Origin: JAVJUV01 sp040220415
GTDB taxonomy: Bacteria > Pseudomonadota > Alphaproteobacteria > Rhodobacterales > Rhodobacteraceae
Length of the DNA: 64,000 bases
Assembly (NCBI GenBank): GCA_040220415.1
Contig: JAVJUV010000089.1
Coordinates: 62,001 to 126,000 of the forward strand
Direction: 5' to 3'
The notes beneath the pieces were generated by a model. It was not told the origin of the DNA, did no database searches, and saw only the letters and a list, made by a program, of their open reading frames with translations. The number at the start of each line of letters is the position of its first letter. Position 1 is the first letter of the stretch. Shown here piece after piece: positions 15,999 to 24,340 of the stretch. Position numbers and translations under genes: made by a program.

Positions 15999-16625
15999 AT
16001 GGCCGGAAAAGTCATAACGGTTGCCCAGCAGAAGGGTGGCGCTGGCAAGACGACTATCGCCGCCAATCTGGCGGTCGCACTGTCTCGGATGGGCCGGAAG
16101 GTCGTCCTGCTCGACACCGATCCGCAAGGCTCGCTCGGTCGCTGGTTCATGACGCGGCGCGACGCGGGAGAACCGGGCATGGAATTCTCCACCGCTAGCG
16201 CCTGGGGCGTGTCCTATGAATGCGACAAGCTGCGAACGACAGCAGATTACGTGCTGGTCGACACGCCGCCAAAGATCGATAGCGATCTGAAGCCCGCCAT
16301 ACGGGAAAGCGACCTTGTGATCGTGCCGGTTTCGGCATCGCAGGTGGATGTATGGGCGACCGAAGGCGTTCTGGACATGGCCGCGCGCGAGAAAGCGGAA
16401 GTCATGGTGGTTCTGAACCGGGCCAAGGCCGGCACACGCGTCGCGCTGGATGTCGACAACACGTTGAAGGCTTTGGGTGTTACGCGGGCTTCAAGCGTTC
16501 TTGGGCACCGGGTGGCCTTTCCCGAGACCATGGGCGTCGGAAAGGGCGTGATGGAGCGTGGCAAGGGGGCCTGGTCAGAGGAATTCCAGGCCTTGACTGA
16601 CGAGGTCATCAAGCGTGTCGGTTGA
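15999..16625 (+). CDS. ParA/MinD-family ATPase, orphan
   Basis: This 208-residue deviant-Walker-A ATPase carries QQKGGAGKTTIAANLAV, switch segments LLDTDPQGSLGRW and VLVDTPPKID, and the C-terminal FQALTDEVIKR tail. The family positions DNA or protein cargo by ATP-dependent dimerisation. The protein lacks the N-terminal helix-turn-helix of plasmid ParA. No parB or parS is adjacent, so it is not the main chromosome segregation locus, and cargo is unknown. The start at 15999 follows GAAGGGGG; an upstream ATG at 15951 has no such site and would overlap poorly with the family N-terminus. Confidence 0.85.
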   Translation: MAGKVITVAQQKGGAGKTTIAANLAVALSRMGRKVVLLDTDPQGSLGRWFMTRRDAGEPGMEFSTASAWGVSYECDKLRTTADYVLVDTPPKIDSDLKPAIRESDLVIVPVSASQVDVWATEGVLDMAAREKAEVMVVLNRAKAGTRVALDVDNTLKALGVTRASSVLGHRVAFPETMGVGKGVMERGKGAWSEEFQALTDEVIKRVG

Positions 16626-16746
16626 TCAGAGGGGCTTTCGCCGGGTTTTACGAAGGCAATTTGAGCAAGTGTGCCTTCAGTGACTTCGAGCAACCCTGCG
16701 GAGCCGGTTACTCACCCTTCCCTTCGGACTGCCTGTCGGGAAAAGA

Positions 16747-18252
16747 TCATTCGCCCCTGGGATAGCGCTGGTTCTCCTCGACCACGTTGAGGTCCATGTG
16801 GTTGCGCATGTAGCGCTCTGACGCCTTCTGCAACGGCTGGAAATCCCAAGGGTAATAGCCGCCCTTGCGCAACGCTTCATAGACCACCCAGCGGCGGGCC
16901 TGGCTGGCGCGGACCTGCGCGTCGAAGCCGGCGAGATCCCATCGGGTATCCGTCAGGTCCGAGAGGCGGGTCAGGGTGTCGGCATGGGCGGGGTCGGTGG
17001 CGAGGTTGGTCAGTTCGTTGCGGTCGTCGTCGAGATTGAAAAGCTGGTCGGGGTCGGCTGGGCAGCGGACAAATTTCCACGGGCCGTCGCGGAGAGCGAC
17101 GATGGGGGTGATCGAGGCTTCGGCGGCGTATTCGATCGGGACGGGGCCGCGAGGTTCGCCTGCGGCGACCGGAAGAAGAGACGTGCCATCGGTCCAAGGG
17201 GCGATTTCGGAGACGTCGATGCCGGCGATTTCGGCCAGCGTCGGGCCGATGTCGAGTGTCGACACCGGGGTATCTACGCGGCCTGGTGCCAGCCCCGGGG
17301 CGGCGATCATCAAGGGGACCCGGGCAGAGCCTTCGTACATGCTCATCTTGAACCACAGCCCACGCTCGCCTAGCATGTCGCCGTGGTCGGAGACGAAGAG
17401 GACCACGGCCTCTTGCCGTGTGTCGTCTAGAATCTGAAGGATTTCGCCGATCTTGTCGTCGAGATAGGAGATGTTGGCGAAATAGCCGCGCCGGGCGCGG
17501 GCGATTTGTGCCTCTGTGATGTCGTAGGAGCGCCAGTCGTTGGCGTCGAAGATGCGCTTGGAATGGGGATCGTGATCATCGTAGGCGAAGGCGTGGATGT
17601 CCGGTGCGAGGTGGGTGCAGTCTTCGTAGAGATCCCAGTAGCGACGCCGGGCGACGTAGGGGTCGTGCGGGTGGGTGAAGCTGACCGTCAGGCACCAGGG
17701 GCGTGCGTCATGACCGCGCGCAAGATCATAGAGCTTCTGACCGGCGAAATGGGCGACCTCGTCGTCGTATTCCATCTGGTTGGTGGTCTCGGCCACGCCC
17801 GCGCCGGTAACGGAGCCCAAGTTGTGATACCACCAGTCGATCCGTTGCCCGGGTTTGCGATAATCCGGCGTCCAGCCGAAATCGGCGGGGTAGATATCCG
17901 TGGTCAGCCGTTCTTCGAATCCGTGAAGCTGGTCGGGGCCGACGAAGTGCATCTTGCCCGACAGCATCGTCTGATAGCCCGCGCGGCGGAGGTGGTGGGC
18001 AAAGGTGGGAATGTCGGCCCGGAATTCGGCAGCGTTGTCGTAGATTCCGGTGCGCGAAGGCAGCATCGAAGACATGAAGCCGCCGCGGCCAGGTGCGCAG
18101 AGTGGCGATGCGGTGTAGGTGTTGGCAAAGCGGGCCGAACGGGCGGCAAGGCGCTTGAGGTTGGGCGTGTGAAGCCATTCGACCGGGCCATCGGGGAAAA
18201 GTGTCCCATTCAGTTGGTCGACCATAAGGATCAGGATGTTGGTTTTCGTCAT
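16747..18252 (-). CDS. betC: Choline sulfatase
   Basis: This 501-residue type I sulfatase hydrolyses choline-O-sulfate to choline and sulfate. Long segments match BetC: SGKMHFVGPDQLHGFEERL, TDIYPADFGWTPDY, RIDWWYHNLGSVTGAGVAE and TVSFTHPHDPYV. The formylglycine-forming Cys lies in PLCAPGRGGF, consistent with C-x-P-x-R although Gly follows Pro where Ser, Thr or Ala is usual. A second metal site is VSDHGDMLGERGLW. Most BetC proteins are encoded with betA, betB or a choline transporter; none is visible here, so the gene is isolated. It is convergent with the ParA gene and upstream of nothing related. Confidence 0.92.
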   Translation of the reverse strand: MTKTNILILMVDQLNGTLFPDGPVEWLHTPNLKRLAARSARFANTYTASPLCAPGRGGFMSSMLPSRTGIYDNAAEFRADIPTFAHHLRRAGYQTMLSGKMHFVGPDQLHGFEERLTTDIYPADFGWTPDYRKPGQRIDWWYHNLGSVTGAGVAETTNQMEYDDEVAHFAGQKLYDLARGHDARPWCLTVSFTHPHDPYVARRRYWDLYEDCTHLAPDIHAFAYDDHDPHSKRIFDANDWRSYDITEAQIARARRGYFANISYLDDKIGEILQILDDTRQEAVVLFVSDHGDMLGERGLWFKMSMYEGSARVPLMIAAPGLAPGRVDTPVSTLDIGPTLAEIAGIDVSEIAPWTDGTSLLPVAAGEPRGPVPIEYAAEASITPIVALRDGPWKFVRCPADPDQLFNLDDDRNELTNLATDPAHADTLTRLSDLTDTRWDLAGFDAQVRASQARRWVVYEALRKGGYYPWDFQPLQKASERYMRNHMDLNVVEENQRYPRGE

Positions 18253-18304
18253 GGTGCGCTCTCCGCCGTTGGTGGGCGGAGAGCATACTAACCCGAACGG
18301 AGGG

Positions 18305-18958
18305 TCAATTCAGTTCTTCAACCGTTGTCCGTCCGATTTCGACGCGACGCGGCAGCGCCGCCTCGGCTTCGGTGGCGGGTTCGGCGCCGTCAACGGCCGC
18401 TAGGGCCGCCGCTGACTGTTCAACGTCATCTGCCGGACTGTCGCCCTTGATCTTGCCGGCGAAGGGAATCGACTGGCCGCGGACGTACATCGAACCGGGC
18501 TGTGTTTCGGCAAGCACGCGGTCGGTCCACTCCGGAGAGAAGGCGAGACGGAATAGGCCAGGGGCGCTGTGAACCATATTGTGCATGGTCAGAGCCATCA
18601 GGGCGACGCCGCCGAATTGCAGAAAGCGATACTGAATCCCCTTCCAGGGCAGAAGGAGGAAGATCAAGAAGGAGAGAAGTAGTGCCGCGACCATCTCGGT
18701 GGCCAGGGTCATGTCGGGGCTGTCGCTGACGAGTGCGACCCCCATGAAGTGATATCGGACGATGCGGACGGCGATGACGGATGCGATACCGATCAGGACC
18801 GCAGCCGCGATACCTGCGGGACCCTGCGCGTTTTCCTTCCAGTCGGGAAGGACGTCGATCCGGGGCCTTTCAGCCTCGTGTGGCGCGCGGCGTTCGGCGA
18901 CACGGTTCAGGCGATCCTTGAAACCGGCATTGGGTGAGGCGGACTGCGGACTACTCAT
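18305..18958 (-). CDS. Hypothetical membrane protein with three helices
   Basis: I do not recognise a family for this 217-residue protein. The N-terminal 45 residues are charged. Three hydrophobic segments follow at about residues 47-66, 86-105 and 115-132, then an acidic alanine-rich periplasmic or cytoplasmic tail. The gene sits alone between the choline sulfatase and a DMT exporter, both on the same strand. The spacing of 52 bp to the sulfatase start permits co-transcription, but no functional tie is visible. Confidence 0.6.
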   Translation of the reverse strand: MSSPQSASPNAGFKDRLNRVAERRAPHEAERPRIDVLPDWKENAQGPAGIAAAVLIGIASVIAVRIVRYHFMGVALVSDSPDMTLATEMVAALLLSFLIFLLLPWKGIQYRFLQFGGVALMALTMHNMVHSAPGLFRLAFSPEWTDRVLAETQPGSMYVRGQSIPFAGKIKGDSPADDVEQSAAALAAVDGAEPATEAEAALPRRVEIGRTTVEELN

Positions 18959-19068
18959 CGGAGACTCCTAAATCGGTCGCGCAGAGAATCGTCGGGGATG
19001 TTGGCGAAATAGTGGCGAATCCCGGCAAAAACCTTGGGAGACCTTGCCAATTTGCGCGAATATGGGAG

Positions 19069-20016
19069 TTACCCGGTCCGGTTTGCGTCAATTTCTGCTG
19101 GTTCGAGGGGCGGTGCGGTCTGTCCTCGGCGCCTCAGCATCGCTTCGCGGATCGTGATGAAGGTTGCCGACCCCAAGATCACGGTGCCACCGGCGACCAC
19201 CCAGAAGTCGGCCGGTTCGGCGAAAAAGACCGCGCCAAGGAGAACGGACCAGACGAGTTGCAGAAAGGTTATTGGCTGGGTCACGGCGACCGGCGCCGCG
19301 GCGAAGGCACGGGTCATGGTGTAGTGGCCGAGAGTTGCGAATACCGCGACGAGAAACATCCAGAACAGTTCCTCTGGCGTCGGCGTGCGCCAAACGGCCA
19401 GGGCAAAGGGCAAGAGGCCGATCGTCACCGTGACGGACAACATCCCGACGACGACCAAGGCGTTGACTTCGTCGGCCATTCGCTTGGCCGTCAGGTAGCT
19501 GACGGCGAAGAAAACGGCAGTGCCGATCATGGCGGTATGGCCGTCCGTGATCTCGCGGATGCCTGGGCGCAGAATGATGAGTGCCCCGGTGAAGGCCAGT
19601 GCGATGGCAACGATCCGGCGGAGGGCGAGGCGTTCGCCCAGAAAAAGCGCGGCCCCGAGCGTAATGTAGATCGGCGTCATGTAATTCATCGCCGTGACTT
19701 CGGCGATGGTGATCCGGGTCATGGCATAGAACCAGAGGATCACACCTATCGTGTGAGCGCCGCCGCGCATCGCGAAGAGGCGAAGCTGACGGGGTGTCAG
19801 GTGTGCACGACGCATAGAGCCGATCATCGGAATCAGGAACACGAGGCCGAGAACGTAACGGAGGAAAGCGGATTCGGCGGCCGGAAGGTCTTGTGCGCCG
19901 TGTTTCACGATGGCCGTGACCGCGACGAAACTGAAACCGGTCACCAGCATCCAAAGCGCACCCGCGACAGGACGGTTGCTGGGAATATCGAGTTGCGGAG
20001 TGGGAAATTCGGCCAT
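19069..20016 (-). CDS. EamA/DMT-family transporter
   Basis: This 315-residue inner-membrane protein consists of two EamA repeats of about five helices each. The first repeat includes SAFLRYVLGLVFLIP and ends ALFLGERLALRRIVAIALAF; the second ends LLGAVFFAEPADFWVVAGG. This duplicated layout is typical of drug/metabolite exporters of the RhaT/YdcZ group. Substrate cannot be predicted. It precedes argO by 31 bp on the same strand, so the two may form an export operon with argO transcribed first. Confidence 0.85.
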   Translation of the reverse strand: MAEFPTPQLDIPSNRPVAGALWMLVTGFSFVAVTAIVKHGAQDLPAAESAFLRYVLGLVFLIPMIGSMRRAHLTPRQLRLFAMRGGAHTIGVILWFYAMTRITIAEVTAMNYMTPIYITLGAALFLGERLALRRIVAIALAFTGALIILRPGIREITDGHTAMIGTAVFFAVSYLTAKRMADEVNALVVVGMLSVTVTIGLLPFALAVWRTPTPEELFWMFLVAVFATLGHYTMTRAFAAAPVAVTQPITFLQLVWSVLLGAVFFAEPADFWVVAGGTVILGSATFITIREAMLRRRGQTAPPLEPAEIDANRTG

Positions 20017-20047
20017 GGGCTTTCTATGCGCCCTGGGCCGGGCAGGC

Positions 20048-20647
20048 TCAAGCCGTGAACAGCGATGCGGCGATGACCCACATCAATCCTGCTACCGCGA
20101 TGTCGAGGAGCCGCCAGGCCTTGGGGCTGGAGAATACGGGCTGCAGAAAAACGGCGCCGTAGCCGAGAAGGACGAAGAACAAGGCAGAGGCCGTAAGCGC
20201 TCCGGCAGCAAACCACCATCGATCGTGGCCGTATTGCGAGGCCACGGCGCCGACAAGGACGACTGTATCGAGATAGACATGAGGGTTGAGCCATGTGAGG
20301 GCCAGGCAGGTGAGCAAAGCCGATCGGCGCGATTGCTGGGCGGCTCCGGATCCCGACAGGCTCTCTTCTTTGGCGAGCGCCCGGTACAGGCCTAGTGCGC
20401 CGTAGGCGACCAGAAAGAGCGCGCCGCCCCAGAGTGCGATGTCCCCAACGAAAGGGATTGCCCTTGTCAGGGCACCGAAGCCGGCCACACCGGCAAAGAT
20501 CAGAATGGCCTCGGAAATGATGCAGGTCAGCACCACCGAACCCACATGAAGTCCGCGAAGCCCTTGCCGCAGGACAAAGGCGTTTTGCGCGCCGATTGCG
20601 AGGATGAGGGAAAGGCTGAGGGCGAAGCCGGGAACGAATGCGGTCAT
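20048..20647 (-). CDS. argO: LysE/ArgO-family amino acid exporter
   Basis: This 199-residue membrane protein has about six helices. The LysE/ArgO signature is AIGAQNAFVLRQGLRG near the N-terminus, and LTWLNPHVYLDTVVLVG lies in the middle. ArgO exports arginine or lysine analogues when they reach toxic levels. A divergent LysR-type gene starts 71 bp away and is of the ArgP kind, the known regulator of argO. Signal-dependent control through that pair is therefore well supported by family knowledge. Confidence 0.9.
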   Translation of the reverse strand: MTAFVPGFALSLSLILAIGAQNAFVLRQGLRGLHVGSVVLTCIISEAILIFAGVAGFGALTRAIPFVGDIALWGGALFLVAYGALGLYRALAKEESLSGSGAAQQSRRSALLTCLALTWLNPHVYLDTVVLVGAVASQYGHDRWWFAAGALTASALFFVLLGYGAVFLQPVFSSPKAWRLLDIAVAGLMWVIAASLFTA

Positions 20648-20684
20648 GGGTCGGGGAGTTGCGGGAAGGACGTTAAACAGTCAA

Positions 20685-20710
20685 ACTAATCAAATTAACT
20701 CTGGATTAGT
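20685..20710. promoter_or_regulatory. Inverted repeat in the argO-argP intergenic region
   Basis: Arms ACTAATC (20685-20691) and GATTAGT (20704-20710) are perfect inverted repeats separated by 12 bp of AT-rich sequence. The dyad lies between the divergent exporter and LysR-type regulator and matches the usual geometry of a LysR-family recognition site. Confidence 0.6.
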
Positions 20711-20717
20711 TCTGCTA

Positions 20718-21593
20718 ATGTTCATGCATCCGCATCTGCTGGCCCTGACAGCCATTCTGGAAACCGGAAGTTTCGAGGCGGCGGCACATCATCTCGGGAT
20801 CACGTCGTCGGCGGTTTCCCAGCGAATCCGCGCTTTGGAGGATCGGGTTGGCGGGCCTGTTCTTTCCCGCATGTCGCCGATTACGGCCACGGCGCTGGGC
20901 GCGCGCGTCGCTGTTCATGCCAGCGATATGGCGCGGTTGGATGAGGAACTGTTAGAGCAGTTGGGAGAAAGCAGCCGGTTATCGGTTGCGGTCGCCGTAA
21001 ACGCCGACAGTCTGGCGACATGGTTCCTTCCCGCGCTGGCCGGGCACGAAAGGCGATTGTTCCGGATTCTTGTCGAGGATCAGGATCACTCGGCAGACCT
21101 GCTGCGACGGGGCGAAGTCGCCGCCGCCGTTACGTCTCGCGCCGAGACGACACAGGGTGCAGATTGCATTGCGCTGGGTCGACTGCGCTATGTGGCGACT
21201 GCCAGCCCGGAGTTCGTTTCGCGTTACTTCGACAATGGGCTGACCGCCGAGGCGTTCGCAAGAGCGCCGGCACTTGTCTTCAATGCGAAGGACGGGCTGC
21301 AGACGGAATGGGCGTCGGCCCGCGTTGGAAAGCGGTTGACGTTGCCCAGCCACTATCTGCCATCCACGCGCGGCTTCGTCGAAGCGGCAATCCTTGGGAT
21401 TGGCTGGGGGATGAACCCTGAACCCCTCGTCAGTCAGGACTTGGCAGAGGGACGGCTGGTGGCACTTGATCCGACCGCGCCGTTGGATACGCCGCTGTAC
21501 TGGCAGTCGAGCCGGGTGGGTGCGAAAGCGCTGCGTTCGCTGACGATTTCGGTTCGCCATGCGGCGTCCGCGATGCTTTATCCGCTGGACTGA
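20718..21593 (+). CDS. argP: LysR-family regulator, ArgP type
   Basis: This 291-residue LTTR has an N-terminal winged helix (LTAILETGSFEAAAHHLGIT, SAVSQRIRALEDRVGGPVLS) and a C-terminal periplasmic-binding-like effector domain. The spacing and the ALTAILETGSFEAAA start are typical of ArgP/LysG, which activates export of basic amino acids. Either ATG at 20718 or at 20724 could be the start; frames further upstream run into the operator and argO. It is divergent to argO and its stop overlaps the convergent membrane protein gene by 16 bp. Confidence 0.87.
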   Translation: MFMHPHLLALTAILETGSFEAAAHHLGITSSAVSQRIRALEDRVGGPVLSRMSPITATALGARVAVHASDMARLDEELLEQLGESSRLSVAVAVNADSLATWFLPALAGHERRLFRILVEDQDHSADLLRRGEVAAAVTSRAETTQGADCIALGRLRYVATASPEFVSRYFDNGLTAEAFARAPALVFNAKDGLQTEWASARVGKRLTLPSHYLPSTRGFVEAAILGIGWGMNPEPLVSQDLAEGRLVALDPTAPLDTPLYWQSSRVGAKALRSLTISVRHAASAMLYPLD

Positions 21594-21961
21594 GTGGGTG
21601 TCGGACTGAAAACGGCGGCAACCAGGGCTGCGGCAAACCCGGTCACGGCAATCCAGCCAAAATACCACATGCGGCCCGCGAGTGTGTCTTCGGCAAACGA
21701 GGCAGCGAAACGCTCTTTCCCAAAGGAGGCCACGGCGTAGGCGCCGGCGAGACAGATCAGGAAGCCCAGTATCCGCATGACCCAAGCAAGTCCTACGCGT
21801 TTGGTGGCAATCGCCAGGATCAAGCCGATCGGGACACCAACCCAGGCAACGCGGACCGCCCAGAACGGGTGTGCGCCCAGTGCCTCGGCCAGACCGGCGT
21901 TGGCGCAGATGATCACGACCAGAGCCGCAAAGATATAAGGAGTGACAAGGGAAGTCTGCAT
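21578..21961 (-). CDS. Hypothetical four-helix membrane protein
   Basis: I do not recognise this 127-residue protein. Four hydrophobic helices can be drawn, at about residues 8-27, 36-53, 60-79 and 99-118, with little between them. The start at 21961 places the first helix right after a short polar N-terminus; a frame upstream to 22012 adds an arginine-rich stretch without a ribosome binding site. The 3' end overlaps the convergent argP stop by 16 bp. Confidence 0.5.
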   Translation of the reverse strand: MQTSLVTPYIFAALVVIICANAGLAEALGAHPFWAVRVAWVGVPIGLILAIATKRVGLAWVMRILGFLICLAGAYAVASFGKERFAASFAEDTLAGRMWYFGWIAVTGFAAALVAAVFSPTPTQSSG

Positions 21962-22073
21962 GGAAGCGTTCCGATCGATCGTCGGCGCGAACCTAATCAC
22001 ACTCGCACGCAAGCGGCCAAGCGATGATTTTTCGAGTTTCCCGGACTATCGCTTTTTGATCACCGGCACAGAA

Positions 22074-22112
22074 GACGGATGGCGCCTGAGCTCAGCAGGC
22101 GCCAAGGCCGTC
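22074..22112. terminator. Strong hairpin between the membrane protein and cold-shock gene
   Basis: GACGG and TGGCGCCTG pair with CAGGCGCCA and CCGTC around the 7-nt loop 22089-22095, a stem of about 14 bp. It begins 32 bp after the cold-shock stop on the minus strand. No U-run follows in either direction, so it may be a transcript-stabilising or Rho-linked 3' hairpin rather than a canonical terminator. Confidence 0.5.
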
Positions 22113-22143
22113 CATCGCCAAAGCTTCGGACGGCGGCGCCGGA

Positions 22144-22353
22144 TCAGTTTGCCAACGAGATATTCTCGGCGCTTTCGCGACCGTCACGGCCGGACGCGAG
22201 GTCGTAGGTGACCTTCTGGTTGTCGGCAAGGCCGGTCAGGCCCGAACGCTCGACGGCGCTGATATGGACGAAAACATCCTTGCCGCCGGTGTCAGGCGCG
22301 ATGAAGCCGTAACCCTTGGTTGTGTTGAACCACTTCACGGTGCCACTTGCCAT
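22144..22353 (-). CDS. Cold-shock protein 1 (CspA family)
   Basis: This 69-residue single cold-shock domain has RNP1 KGYGFIAPD and RNP2 VFVHISAVE, the single-stranded RNA/DNA-binding surface. The family melts RNA secondary structure. The start at 22353 has AAGGAGA 8 nt upstream; an upstream in-frame ATG at 22386 lacks one. It is a close paralogue of the gene at 24671-24877, differing in NTTKGYGF versus NSTKGFGF and in the C-terminal tail. Both genes share a conserved dyad element about 63 bp upstream of the ATG. Confidence 0.93.
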   Translation of the reverse strand: MASGTVKWFNTTKGYGFIAPDTGGKDVFVHISAVERSGLTGLADNQKVTYDLASGRDGRESAENISLAN

Positions 22354-22415
22354 CCGTGTTTCTCCTTTATTTTCAATCCCGTCCACGACATGCGACGGTG
22401 CGGCCAGAGCGTCTA

Positions 22416-22456
22416 GATCGAGACTGAGGCCGTGAAGGAGACAGTGGGTCGAGTAG
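22416..22456 (-). promoter_or_regulatory. Conserved csp upstream element, copy 1
   Basis: This element lies 63 bp upstream of the first cold-shock ATG and is nearly repeated at the same distance upstream of the second. Conserved arms are ATCGA and ACTG on one side (22417-22426) and CAGT and TCGA on the other (22442-22452). On the transcribed strand the loop reads TCTCCTT, a perfect complement of the gene's Shine-Dalgarno AAGGAGA at 22361-22367. Whether the element is inside the transcript is not known. Confidence 0.55.
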
Positions 22457-22569
22457 AAGATAGCGCAAAAATTATTGCTGATTCCACCGATTCACGCAAG
22501 TCAGCCGCACGTTTCGGGCTTGCCCGCGTCGCTTCGGTTGCCAAGGATGCGGAAAAACGGGAGGGGACC

Positions 22570-23043
22570 ATGCAAGCAGTAGTGATCGGTGCGTTGATGG
22601 GTGTTGGCGGCACTGCCGCGATGGATATCTGGGCATGGCTGCTGAGCCGCCTTGCGGGGCAGGCTTTCCCGAACTGGGCGATGCCCGGGCGGTGGTTGGC
22701 GCATGTGTTTCGGGGTCGAATGTGGCACGCCGATATCGGCGCGGCCGAGGCGGTGCCAGGCGAACTAAGGCTGGGCTGGGTATTCCATTATGCCGTGGGC
22801 GTACTTTATGGCGTGGTCTTCGTTGTGATTGCCGGCACCGGTTGGCTGGCCGCCCCGAGCTTCCTGCCGCTCTGGATTTTTTCGATCGCGACGATCGCCG
22901 CGGGATGGTTCCTTTTGCAGCCCGGAATGGGTTTGGGCTGGGCTGCGGCGCGGACGGCGAACCCGTGGAAGGTACGACTCATGGGGTTGATCGCGCATAC
23001 GGTTTTTGCGCTTGGCATGTGGGCTGTCGCAGTTTCCGCCTGA
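22570..23043 (+). CDS. DUF2938-family membrane protein
   Basis: This 157-residue integral membrane protein of the DUF2938 family begins QAVVIGALMGVGGTAAMDIW, with GGTAAMD as the family hallmark. It has four or five helices, including VFHYAVGVLYGVVFVVI and LPLWIFSIATIAAGW. DUF2938 proteins have no established role. The start at 22570 follows GAGGGGA. It is isolated between the two cold-shock genes and on the opposite strand from both. Confidence 0.8.
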   Translation: MQAVVIGALMGVGGTAAMDIWAWLLSRLAGQAFPNWAMPGRWLAHVFRGRMWHADIGAAEAVPGELRLGWVFHYAVGVLYGVVFVVIAGTGWLAAPSFLPLWIFSIATIAAGWFLLQPGMGLGWAAARTANPWKVRLMGLIAHTVFALGMWAVAVSA

Positions 23044-23552
23044 CACTCGGGCGCGTCGGATAGTGCGACGAGATTGGCAGCGGGCGGCCGAAAGTTGTCC
23101 CGTGACGATAGCGTCTCGCCCTTTCTTGCCGCGCCGCTGCCCTTCCTCCCGTAGACTGCCGTCTGTGTAAGTCCGTGAGCGGCGGCAGTTGACGGGATGG
23201 TGGGGTGGCAGGCGCTGCAGGACAACGGGGGTATTGGTATGGGATCGATATACGTACGTATAGCAAAGCGTGGCGCATCATCGAACCATATCAACAAGAA
23301 TGAATCTCTTTCTGGATCTTGCCACTTTTCCAGCCATTTACCGCTTTCTCCCTGCCCATCTGAAGTTGTGGCCATCAAGAATGACGGTGGCGATGTAACC
23401 AGCGACAAGATCCGGCCTGGGTACCTCGTCGGTAAGGCACTGGTACTGCAGTGGTGCGGTCGACCGCGGACTTTCAATTCTGTTCGGCGGTCGATCTTGC
23501 GCAGTGCAAGACAAGTGAATACATAACGGAATATGAATGTATGGGGGCTGCA
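23044..23552. other. 509-bp non-coding stretch upstream of trxC
   Basis: No frame here has coding character. The right half is noticeably AT-richer than its surroundings. It holds a perfect 14-bp palindrome TATACGTACGTATA at 23249-23262. The last 40 bp before trxC (around AATACATAACGGAATATGAATG) are a plausible promoter. Confidence 0.5.
23249..23262. promoter_or_regulatory. Perfect 14-bp palindrome
   Basis: TATACGTACGTATA is fully self-complementary and lies in an AT-richer non-coding stretch about 290 bp upstream of trxC. It has the look of a dimeric-regulator operator, but no regulator gene is nearby. Confidence 0.35.
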
Positions 23553-23978
23553 ATGGCCGTGAAACTCGCCTGCCTGGAATGCGGGCAGGGAAACCGGGTG
23601 GCGGAGGATAAGCTGGGTGCCGCTCCGAAGTGCGGAACCTGCGGTGCTGCGCTGATGCCGTCGAAGCCGGTCGAAGTGACCTTCGACGTGCTGGAGAAGG
23701 CCCGGAAGCTGGATGAAGTTCCTCTGGTGGTGGACTTTTGGGCCGGCTGGTGCGGGCCGTGCCGGATGATGGCGCCGGAGTTTGCCAAGGCGGCAGGCGA
23801 GATGTCGGGGAAGGCGCGATTCGTCAAGCTGGATACCGAGGCCTTCCCGCAGGCGGGCGGCAAATTCGGCATTCGGGGTATCCCGTTGCTGATCAGGTTC
23901 AAGGATGGCCGCGAAGTGGCCAGGCAAGCCGGCGCGCTGCCGGCGGCGGGAATCCTGCAATGGATCTCGCAAAGGTGA
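23553..23978 (+). CDS. trxC: Thioredoxin 2
   Basis: This 141-residue zinc-binding thioredoxin has two N-terminal Cys pairs (CLEC and CGTC) that bind zinc, as in TrxC. The thioredoxin domain has the active site FWAGWCGPCRMMAPEF and the cis-proline in IRGIPLLI. It reduces disulfides in the cytoplasm, often under oxidative stress control. The start at 23553 follows GGGGGCTGCA and directly precedes the zinc motif. A DUF2892-type membrane protein follows at 26 bp, so the two may be co-expressed. Confidence 0.92.
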   Translation: MAVKLACLECGQGNRVAEDKLGAAPKCGTCGAALMPSKPVEVTFDVLEKARKLDEVPLVVDFWAGWCGPCRMMAPEFAKAAGEMSGKARFVKLDTEAFPQAGGKFGIRGIPLLIRFKDGREVARQAGALPAAGILQWISQR

Positions 23979-24004
23979 AATCGGATGAAGAAGGAGAAAT
24001 GGAA

Positions 24005-24208
24005 ATGACGATCGATCGGGCCGTACTGGCCTTTGCCGGAGTGATGGTTCTTCTCAGCGTCGCGCTGACCGTGTGGGTATCGCCGCTGTGGATGTGGTTC
24101 ACCGTGTTCATCGGTCTTAACCTTCTGCAATCGGCGTTCACGGGCTTTTGCCCGGCGGCGACGATTTTTCGCAAGCTGGGCGTGAAAGCGGGCAATGCGT
24201 TTTCCTGA
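24005..24208 (+). CDS. DUF2892 (YgaP-type) small membrane protein
   Basis: This 67-residue protein has two transmembrane helices and the motif TGFCPAATIFRKLGVK typical of DUF2892, the membrane part of rhodanese YgaP. The family is tied to sulfur transfer; a free-standing copy lacks the rhodanese domain. AAGGAG at 23991-23996 suits the ATG at 24005 (spacing 8); the ATG at 23999 would leave only 2 nt. It follows trxC on the same strand, which fits a thiol or persulfide role, though this is inference. Confidence 0.78.
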   Translation: MTIDRAVLAFAGVMVLLSVALTVWVSPLWMWFTVFIGLNLLQSAFTGFCPAATIFRKLGVKAGNAFS

Positions 24209-24340
24209 GGCTGAGCGGATTGCTTCACGTCAGGTCCGGCGCATGAAGACTTATGCGCCGGACGCGATTGTATTGACCGGCGGTTATCCCCATATCCAAA
24301 GGACTGCCGGATTCCTCGGCGGTGCGAAAAGGAAGCCAAT

